A stretch of 64,000 nt of DNA from Microvirga splendida (GTDB taxonomy: Bacteria > Pseudomonadota > Alphaproteobacteria > Rhizobiales > Beijerinckiaceae), in NCBI RefSeq assembly GCF_016427565.1, contig NZ_JAELXT010000017.1:1-64000 (forward strand), in the 5' to 3' direction. The notes beneath the pieces are model-generated. The model searched no databases, had not been told where the DNA came from, and saw only the letters and a program-made list of their open reading frames with translations. Positions 57,898 through 64,000 of this stretch are shown here, piece after piece (positions within the stretch are counted from its first letter, which is position 1; each line of letters begins with the position of its first letter). Made by a program: the position numbers and the translations under genes.

Positions 57898-58986
57898 ATG
57901 ATCGTGGAAGGCCAAATAACCGAGACGTTCATAAGAAACTTGGTCGATGCCTTGACCGAAATCACAGGCGAGAAGCCCCAGGTCTTGCAGGAACCCAAAG
58001 GGTCAGGGAGCTCACTTCGACCGGACTTGACAATGGAAATGCGCCAAGACGGCAAAACGTATCGGATTGTTGTCGAGGCCAAAGCATCCCTCTTTCCGCG
58101 CGACGCCCGCGAAGCCATCTGGCAGCTCAGGAACTATCTCGCTCATCTTGAGAACGACTTCTATCGGGTAGTACCCGTCCTCATGGCCGAGACCATATCG
58201 CCTGGCGCCCGTGAATTGCTTCGCGATGAACGGATCGGCTATTTTGACTCCAGCGGAAGCCTGTTCATCGCAGCCAAGGGGCTTTATCTGCGTGTCGATA
58301 AGCCGCCGTCTCGAAAGCAATCCCGCTCACTGAACAACCTATTCGCCGGCCGTCGGGCTCAAGTTCTGCACGCGGTCTGGGTCACCAAGCCGGACTGGTT
58401 CGGCGTCCACGAGATCGCTGAGCGGGCCGGGGTATCGCCGGCGACGGCGCCGGAGACCTTGATAGCCATCGAGCGCCGGGACTGGGTCGAGGTGAGGGGT
58501 GCTGGCCCCGCGAAAGAGCGCCGCTTGACCAATCCACGCGCATTGCTCGATGCATGATCGAGCTTTCAGAACTCGGTCAAACCGAGGGACGTGCAACACT
58601 ACTACGTGCGCTCGATGGCGCTGCCGGATCTGCAACGACAGCTCGATCATGCGTGCGAGATCGAAGGCGTTCCTTACGAGCTCACGGGCATTTCCGCCGG
58701 ACAGATCCATGCTCCTTACCTGTCGAGTGTTTCTCAGGTCTCTTGCCGCGTTTCTGCAAGCCGGGGGATGCACGCTGTGCTGGATACAATCGGGGCGCGA
58801 CCCGTACGAGAAGGCTGGAATCTTGGTGGCCACGAGTTGAAGTCGGACGACGAGCTGCGATTTCGCCAGAGGATCGATGATCTTTGGGTTGCCGATCCGC
58901 TTCAAACCTACCTTGACCTGCTGCAATCGGGGGGGCGCGCCAAGGAGCTGGCGCAACATGTTCGTGCCGAGAAACTGGACGTCTAA
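57898..58986 (+). pseudogene. AbiEi-like (type IV) antitoxin with an in-frame TGA
   Basis: The frame reads 219 residues from the ATG at 57898 to a TGA at 58555-58557. It then goes on in the same frame for about 143 more residues to a TAA at 58984. The first part has a nuclease-like fold (RPDLTMEMRQDGKTYRIVVE) and a winged helix (FGVHEIAERAGVSPATAPET). The second part (HYYVRSMALPDLQRQLDHAC, PLQTYLDLLQSGGRAKELAQ) matches the usual C-terminal half of the antitoxin. The TGA stands where a Trp codon would fit (LLDA-stop-SSFQNSV). Downstream GTG and ATG codons might restart translation. Confidence 0.65.
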
Positions 58987-59252
58987 TGCCCAAGCCACAG
59001 TTTTTCGTCGACTACAGCCAGGAAGTCACCCATGACTGCGAGCGTGTGCTGGTCACGCTCTTCAGCGGCCTTGGACCGTGGTGAGAGTCGGTATTCCTAG
59101 TGGGTGGACTGATGCCTCGCTACCTGGTGACAGCGCGGCCGCCGGCTGTTCCGGCGCATGCTGGCACCGGGGATATCGATGTCGTTGTCGACCTCGCCGT
59201 TCTCGCGGACACCGAAGCCTACCTCGGACCTTTATGGTTAAGACGAAGCTAA
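58986..59252 (+). pseudogene. AbiEii-like nucleotidyltransferase toxin, 5' fragment with in-frame TGA
   Basis: The ATG overlaps the antitoxin stop (TAATG), as expected for this pair. The frame runs 32 residues (MPKPQFFVDYSQEVTHDCER...) to a TGA at 59082-59084. It then continues in frame with ESVFLVGGLMPRYLVTARPP and AHAGTGDIDVVVDLAVLADT, the nucleotidyltransferase GG...R and D-x-D motifs. It diverges after ADTEAY and meets a TAA at 59250. Both the stop and the lost 3' part make it non-functional. Confidence 0.6.
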
Positions 59253-59253
59253 C

Positions 59254-59508
59254 CTATTCACCTCGGTCGTGGAGATCGAAAACAAGCGATGCATGGGGAA
59301 TGTTAACGGCCGAGATGTTTCCCTCGGTCGGCAACTCTTGCAGTGCACCGCCTTTCAGCCCCGGGTCGTCTGCCAGGAACTCGAGAACGACCGTGACTCC
59401 TTTTTCAGTCTTGGTCTTCCACCGCCAATTGACCTTCACGCTCCTGTCGTTGTCCGCACGCTCAAGGCCCATCCGCTTGAGGTTCTCCTCCAGCGTCCGA
59501 TAAGCCGA
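59254..59508 (-). pseudogene. Inverted middle segment of the same toxin gene
   Basis: On the minus strand the frame reads ASAYRTLEENLKRMGLERAD, NWRWKTKTEKGVTVVLEFLA, then LQELPTEGNISAVNIPHASL and ends FDLHDRGE-stop. This would directly follow the ADTEAY end of the plus-strand fragment in an intact toxin. Both pieces share the A-Y codons and a TCGGAC/GTCCGA sequence at the junctions. An inversion inside the gene is the simplest reading; a second degenerate copy is the alternative. Confidence 0.5.
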
Positions 59509-59849
59509 TGCGAAAGATCCATCATGGCTTCATAGCTATCGTCATCCTCGCGGGGCCCGCCAGTATCATTCTTGCCCATGAGAAGCTCACCCGAACACCA
59601 GCGCATATAATTTTTGAATCGTTCGATCCGCCACCGACCTTAAGGCTGGCATACACTCGGTGCGCGGAAGCTCCCAAGCAGCAGCGATCCACCCAATGTG
59701 ACGAGTATGTCAGCTTCTTCGAAGACTGCGTTGCTCGCAAGACCGAGTGTGGTCCACAATCCGTCTACGAGGTCCTCACCAAGCTCATACTCTCAGCGCC
59801 TCCTAAGCGACCGGGACCAGAAAAGGCTGTAATCCCGACTGACGTTTAA
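59508..59849 (+). CDS. Small secreted hypothetical protein
   Basis: A 113-residue protein with a leader (GFIAIVILAGPASIILAHE). Four cysteines lie in AYTRCAEAPKQQRSTQCDEY and FFEDCVARKTECGPQ, consistent with disulfides. I do not recognise a family. It begins at the edge of the inverted toxin piece, so its 5' region may have been altered. No ribosome site is obvious. Confidence 0.45.
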   Translation: MRKIHHGFIAIVILAGPASIILAHEKLTRTPAHIIFESFDPPPTLRLAYTRCAEAPKQQRSTQCDEYVSFFEDCVARKTECGPQSVYEVLTKLILSAPPKRPGPEKAVIPTDV

Positions 59850-60095
59850 TCCAGCAACCACTGACAATCCTATTTCATTGGTGCGTCCGAAATCATTCGA
59901 ATGACCTTCCTCCGCGAGGCCCTCGCCATCTTCGACGGCATTCGGTCGCAAACGCCACCAGACTTCAGCGAAACCAGCCGGCAGTTTCCAGCTCCCTATC
60001 TGGGGTGGAGAAGGACAAACCGGGGCAAGCAACGAATATTGCCTTTCGAGCGGGAAGGGCTCAATGTCCCCGCCTCAAAAGCTACCCGGTATGGC

Positions 60096-61319
60096 ATGAC
60101 GGCAGGGGAACACAGCAAATCTTCCGAGACTGATACGTCTCCTTTGAACGGTTTCGGTTGCCGCAATGGACAACCCAGCCTCGTGTTCGGTCAGAGACCT
60201 GATGGGTCGATCGCCCATATCTCCGAGGTTCCCCGCGGAAAGGAATGCGGATGCGTCTGCCCGGGGTGCGGAAGCCCGCTCGTGGCTAGGCAGGGGCAAG
60301 TGCTTGATCACCATTTCGGGCATCTCGCAACCTCGGATGGCAGGCCTTGCAGGACTGGGCCCGAGACGGCGCTTCACATGTTCGCCAAGGAGCTCCTTGC
60401 CCGTGAACTGAGGCTGACCCTCCCACCCGTGCACTTCGATGACGGGGTCGAGACGTGGTCGAAGTTCCCCGGCGGCAATTACACATTCGATAGCGCGATC
60501 CTCGAGAATAAGCTGGGAGACATCATCCCGGACGTCGTCGTGACAAGGGAAGGGCTGGATCTCATCGTAGAGTTCGTCGTCACCCACGAGTGCGGACCCG
60601 ATAAGATCGCCAAAATTCAGGAACTGGACGTAGCGGGCGTCGAAATCTACCTCGCGGACCTATCGGCGGGTGCCTCAAAGGAGGAAGTCGAGAAAGGCAT
60701 TCTCGATACCTGCCAGAGGAAATGGCTCCATAATCCTCTCGTCAGAGAGGGTGAGGCTGCCCTAGATACCCTCCGCATCGAGCAAGACAGGGAAATGCTC
60801 GAACCTGCCTCCTCCCTCAGGCAGGTGTACTTGCAGGGGGCGGCAGAGCTGAAGTCGCTGACCGCTCGCAGTCCGGAATATCGGAAAGCGATCAGTTTGG
60901 GGCTACGTGGCTACGTGGGAATACGTGTCGCCGGCCTGGGATGCTTTACGGTCTTGCCTGACGACTGGCAGGCCACCTACCTTCTGGCCATGGCGCCCAA
61001 GCCAAACGAACGGGGAGCGAGCCTCACCATCCAGGACATCCTGCGCGACATGATTCAGCGTGGATGGATCAGGCCGGAGTTCCGGTGGCTCAATCCAGAC
61101 CTCGTCAGCCCAGACCTCGTCAACGCGATCAAGGTAGGACTGCCCGAGTTCGCGGCGCCTTTCGACGCGGTCAGCGCCTGGCTTCAAGAATTGCATAGTC
61201 ACGATTGGCTCACATCCTCCATGTCGGACGATGAATGGTCGACGGAAGATGCATGGTCGATGACCGATCATGGCAACCGCGTCATCCTGAGAGCCTTATC
61301 GCAGAAGGGAACTGCCTAA
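60096..61319 (+). CDS. CoiA-like protein with zinc finger and nuclease-like core
   Basis: About 407 residues from the ATG at 60096; the frame is open back to 59901. A zinc finger (ECGCVCPGCGSPLVARQGQV followed by DHHFGHLA) leads to a nuclease-like core with GDIIPDVVVTREGLDLIVEF, the D...E-x-x pattern of PD-(D/E)XK enzymes. CoiA-type proteins act in DNA uptake or defence-type contexts. The C-terminal part has no recognised domain. It stands next to a WGR protein and a decayed toxin-antitoxin locus. The family call is moderately sure. Confidence 0.6.
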   Translation: MTAGEHSKSSETDTSPLNGFGCRNGQPSLVFGQRPDGSIAHISEVPRGKECGCVCPGCGSPLVARQGQVLDHHFGHLATSDGRPCRTGPETALHMFAKELLARELRLTLPPVHFDDGVETWSKFPGGNYTFDSAILENKLGDIIPDVVVTREGLDLIVEFVVTHECGPDKIAKIQELDVAGVEIYLADLSAGASKEEVEKGILDTCQRKWLHNPLVREGEAALDTLRIEQDREMLEPASSLRQVYLQGAAELKSLTARSPEYRKAISLGLRGYVGIRVAGLGCFTVLPDDWQATYLLAMAPKPNERGASLTIQDILRDMIQRGWIRPEFRWLNPDLVSPDLVNAIKVGLPEFAAPFDAVSAWLQELHSHDWLTSSMSDDEWSTEDAWSMTDHGNRVILRALSQKGTA

Positions 61320-61369
61320 GCTGCGGACCGAGGAGAACAGGAAGGTGGCAACCGAGACCTTCGATTTGG

Positions 61370-61588
61370 ATGCCTTATCAGCGGAACTTGGAGCAGGGCA
61401 GGGCGCGCTTCTTTAGCCTAATGATCGAGCGTGACCTGTTCGGCAAAATCCGGCTGGTCCGTCACTGGGGCTACGTTGGCTCCAAAGGTGAGGAGAAGGT
61501 TGAGATCTTCCCGGATGAAGCCGAAGCCGCTCAGGCTTTGGAGGCTTGGGCCGCAGCCCATCGGCAGAAGGGTTATACAGACCTTTGA
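61370..61588 (+). CDS. WGR-domain protein
   Basis: A 72-residue protein from the ATG at 61370. It is a single WGR domain: YQRNLEQGRARFFSLMIERD, then LVRHWGYVGSKGEEKVEIFP, with HWGYVGS in place of the usual W-G-R-I-G. WGR domains bind nucleic acid or act in DNA repair-type proteins. Small stand-alone copies are common in Hyphomicrobiales. Confidence 0.8.
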   Translation: MPYQRNLEQGRARFFSLMIERDLFGKIRLVRHWGYVGSKGEEKVEIFPDEAEAAQALEAWAAAHRQKGYTDL

Positions 61589-61740
61589 TGCCGTGATGGT
61601 CGGTTCCCGGTTGAAATCTCTGCCTCTTGCCGAGAGCGGGCCTGTCCTCCTATATGCAGGCGCAAGAGAGGACGACCTCCCCCAGACGCTGGGTTAATCG
61701 TTCGGGACGACCCGAGCTTTGACCCGCTTGGGGGAATAAC

Positions 61741-62175
61741 ATGCGAACCGCACGCGACCGCATTCGTCACGCGATCAGCTTTGAAATCATCGGCTTGGCT
61801 CTTATCACGCCACTTGGTGCCTGGGCGTTTCACGTGCCTATGCACGACATCGGGGTGCTGGGGGTTGTCGGCGCCACGATCGCAACACTGTGGAACTACA
61901 TCTACAATTTTGGCTTTGATAACATCATGCAGCGGTTGACGGGAAGTACTAGGAAAACCACGCTGATCCGCATACTACATGCAGTCATGTTCGAGGTCGG
62001 GCTTCTATTTGTCCTGCTGCCGCTCTTCGCATGGTATCTCAGCGTCAGTCTCTGGCAGGCATTCCTGATGGACGTGTCTTTTGCTCTTTTCTACATGGGC
62101 TATGCGTTCGTTTTCAATTGGGCGTATGACCGCCTGTTCCCGTTGCCCGAATGGCAAGAACTGGAAGCTGCATGA
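61741..62175 (+). CDS. PACE-family multidrug/biocide efflux transporter
   Basis: A 144-residue protein with four helices in two repeated halves. Each carries the BTP signature: RIRHAISFEIIGLALITPLG in the first, RILHAVMFEVGLLFVLLPLF in the second. Both show the conserved acid in FE. WNYIYNFGFDNIMQRL and FVFNWAYDRLFPLPEWQE close the halves. It exports biocides such as chlorhexidine or short polyamines by proton antiport in known members. Confidence 0.88.
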   Translation: MRTARDRIRHAISFEIIGLALITPLGAWAFHVPMHDIGVLGVVGATIATLWNYIYNFGFDNIMQRLTGSTRKTTLIRILHAVMFEVGLLFVLLPLFAWYLSVSLWQAFLMDVSFALFYMGYAFVFNWAYDRLFPLPEWQELEAA

Positions 62176-62249
62176 CGGTTATGCACGGGGGCGGCGGTCT
62201 CGGTCGCCTGTCGCTGCCATAGAAATCCTCCGTCTCACCCTCCAGCTAT

Positions 62250-63215
62250 TCAGGCGGCTGTCGTGCGCTCGCCCTCTTCATCTTCATTCAGCGGGTGGAG
62301 GTCGCGGACCATCTGGTGCAGGCGGGAGGTGTCGAGATGCGTATAGATCTGGGTGGTCTCAATGCCGGCATGGCCGAGCAGCTCCTGCAGGACCCGCAGG
62401 TCGGTGCCGCCCGAGTGCATGTGGGTGGCAAAGGCATGCCGCAACACGTGCGGCGACACCCGCTCTGGGATCGCCAGCCCTGCGGCCACAGCCGCTTCCT
62501 TGATCTCAAGCAGAGCCGCCTGTCGCGTCAAAGCCTTGGTGCCGTTGCGCACGGAGTGGAACAGCCACTGGGTTGGCTTGCCCCCCGAATACGCGCTGGC
62601 CAGCTTCTGCCACTGGGCGATGGCTGCAATGGCCCGCTCATGCAGGGGCACGAGCCGCTGCTTGTCGCCCTTGCCACGCACGAGCAACATGCGGGTGCCG
62701 GGAGGAGCGGCATCGGAGGGTAGCGACAAAGCCTCACTGATGCGCATGCCTGAGGCATAGAGCGTCTCGAACAGCGCAGCACGGCGGGCATAGCCGGCTT
62801 GGCGGTAGAGACCCACCGAGGGATCGGCCGCCAGCCTGTGGGCGGTCTCCAGGAGCGCTTCTGTCTCGGCAATCGACAGGACGAAGGGCAGCTTCCGAGG
62901 CCGCTTCATGGCAGGCATGGTAGACGTGGGATCGTGGGAGCCGAGCTCCTCACTGATCAGGAAGCGATGCAGGTTACGGACAACCGTGATGCGGCGGGCG
63001 ATGGTGGATCCGGCGTAGCCGCGTTGATCGAGACCGGCGATGTAGTCCCGGACGTGCTCAAGCCCAACATCGTCCAACCCGAGGCTTTTCTCGCTCAACC
63101 AAGTGAGATAGCAATTGAGATCGTCGGTGTAGGTGTCGATGGTACCGGCTGCGGCACCCAGCTCCGTGGCGAGTGCATCGAGCCACAGCTGGGCCAGGCG
63201 CTGATTGGTCCGCAT
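62250..63215 (-). CDS. Tyrosine recombinase (XerC/XerD-like)
   Basis: A 321-residue recombinase of normal length. The N-terminal SAM-like domain binds the core site. The catalytic residues are Arg in SGMRISEALSLP, Lys in VRGKGDKQRLV, His/Arg in SPHVLRHAFATH, His in LLGHAGIETT and the nucleophile Tyr in QIYTHLDTSRL. The C-terminal RLHQMVRDLHPLN matches XerD. Whether it is the chromosomal copy or a plasmid or island resolvase is not clear. An IS30 element is right next to it. Confidence 0.92.
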   Translation of the reverse strand: MRTNQRLAQLWLDALATELGAAAGTIDTYTDDLNCYLTWLSEKSLGLDDVGLEHVRDYIAGLDQRGYAGSTIARRITVVRNLHRFLISEELGSHDPTSTMPAMKRPRKLPFVLSIAETEALLETAHRLAADPSVGLYRQAGYARRAALFETLYASGMRISEALSLPSDAAPPGTRMLLVRGKGDKQRLVPLHERAIAAIAQWQKLASAYSGGKPTQWLFHSVRNGTKALTRQAALLEIKEAAVAAGLAIPERVSPHVLRHAFATHMHSGGTDLRVLQELLGHAGIETTQIYTHLDTSRLHQMVRDLHPLNEDEEGERTTAA

Positions 63216-63365
63216 GAGATCCTCCAGTGAGAGGACCCTGCCACGACACTGGTTACCGAGTTCTTGTCAAAACCAATGTTATGCGAATTTTATATCGTTG
63301 CTGGGCGGATTCTATCCTGAAGTGCGAATTCCGTTACAAACAAAGGATTTGCACTCGGAGGCTGA

Positions 63366-64000
63366 ATGACCCTGCCCTACACCCATCTGAGCCTGACCGA
63401 ACGGCGCGAGATCGCCCGCATGCACGCGAGCAAGGTCCCGATCCCGGTGATCGCCGACCGCCTGCAGCGGCATCGGTCGACCATCTACCGCGAGATCAAG
63501 CGGAACTGGGTTCACGACCAGGAGCCGCTCTACCGTGGCTACTATCATGTGGCGGCCGACATGCAGGCCCGGGCCCGGCGTCAGCGTCTGTGCAAGCTCG
63601 CGCGCAAGCCGGTGCTCGCGGTTTATGTCATGGACCGCCTCAAGGCTGGATGGTCGCCAGAGCAGATCGCTGGCCGCCTGCGGGCATCCGATGCTCCTGA
63701 ACGGCTGTCGCATGAGACGATCTACTGGTTCGTCTACAGTTCCCAGGGGCACCGGCTCGGACTGTACCAGGATCTGCCGCTGGCGCGGCGCCGGCGGCGA
63801 GCGCGCTACCAGCGCAAACCCCGAGGTCTCGTTATTCCGGCGGGCAATACCATCGAGCAGCGCCCGGCGGAGATCGCCGTCCGTACCAGCTTTGGCCACT
63901 GGGAAGGCGATCTGATGATGTTCCGCAAGGAACTGGGCAAGCACAATCTCACCTCGCTTGTCGAGCGCCAAAGCCGTTACACGATCCTGACCCGCAACCG
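63366..64000 (+). CDS. IS30-family transposase, 3' end beyond window
   Basis: The frame opens at ATG 63366 and stays open for 211 codons to the window edge. The start is IS30-like: YTHLSLTERREIARMHASK and ADRLQRHRSTIYREIKRNW, a helix-turn-helix. Then come MDRLKAGWSPEQIAGRLR, LSHETIYWFVYSSQG and the first DDE acid in FGHWEGDLMMF. No stop is seen. The left inverted repeat was not identified with certainty. Confidence 0.88.
   Translation, partial: MTLPYTHLSLTERREIARMHASKVPIPVIADRLQRHRSTIYREIKRNWVHDQEPLYRGYYHVAADMQARARRQRLCKLARKPVLAVYVMDRLKAGWSPEQIAGRLRASDAPERLSHETIYWFVYSSQGHRLGLYQDLPLARRRRRARYQRKPRGLVIPAGNTIEQRPAEIAVRTSFGHWEGDLMMFRKELGKHNLTSLVERQSRYTILTRN

Noticed and set aside
57402..58118. 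A 238-residue minus-strand frame over the IS3 end and antitoxin start
   Set aside because: It overlaps the IS end and the better-supported plus-strand frames, and its sequence resembles no family.

Overview
The window looks like a high-GC alphaproteobacterial accessory region, most likely from a Hyphomicrobiales genome of the Methylobacterium/Microvirga type. The pointers are codon and GC style, FNR/FixK-type boxes of the form TTGATCCGGATCAA, DUF3141, GH15, SPW-domain and PACE proteins, and several IS families. The genus is an inference from protein style, not from any search. No rRNA, tRNA or CRISPR array was seen.

Layout. 1-1.5 kb (minus) holds the start of an RND adaptor with a YtkA-like partner and a Cys-rich secreted protein. 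1.5-3.2 kb is an IS200/IS605 element with intact TnpA and TnpB. 3.3-5.5 kb has a lytic transglycosylase and small proteins. 5.7-11.9 kb is an FNR-family regulator divergent from a redox module: a Met-rich Spy-like protein, a three-part Spy-like/flavin reductase/[2Fe-2S] fusion, a di-heme-b-like membrane protein, a heptaheme cytochrome c and a monoheme cytochrome c. Two perfect FNR-type palindromes lie in the divergent intergenic region. 12.2-15 kb carries a GH1 enzyme and an ABC transmembrane domain without an ATPase. 15.2-23.6 kb is a minus-strand metal-efflux block (CusF-like, YtkA-like, DUF411, DUF305, RND pump, adaptor). 23.8-31.9 kb is a plus-strand stress block (K+ channel, epimerase-SPW fusion, SDR, GH15, Csp-type Cys-rich protein).

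32-49 kb mixes an RTX-type repeat protein, two DUF305 proteins, HMA chaperones, a manganese catalase, a Csp-type copper store with a divergent CsoR, two Cu-type P-type ATPases, CueR, a beta-propeller, and a DUF3141 protein. Three CueR-type operators and one CsoR-type operator can be read directly. 49-55.9 kb is a minus-strand copper-oxidase block (cytochrome c, YqaA-like protein, adenylate cyclase, PCuAC-like protein, DUF305-CusF fusion, CusF, cupredoxin, multicopper oxidase, and a tolC-type gene cut by an IS3-family insertion). 57.9-59.5 kb holds a decayed AbiE-like toxin-antitoxin pair with in-frame TGA codons and an apparently inverted toxin segment. 59.5-64 kb has a CoiA-like nuclease, a WGR protein, a PACE pump, a XerD-like recombinase and an IS30 transposase running off the edge.

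Together the genes suggest a composite copper/heavy-metal resistance island with cytoplasmic export (P-type ATPases), periplasmic export (RND), periplasmic binding and oxidation (CusF, DUF305, cupredoxin, multicopper oxidase), thiol-rich storage (two Csp-like proteins), and Cu(I) sensing (CueR, CsoR). FNR-type sites tie part of it to oxygen or redox state. The most unusual part is the FNR-box-associated multiheme/flavoprotein module at 6.5-11.9 kb.
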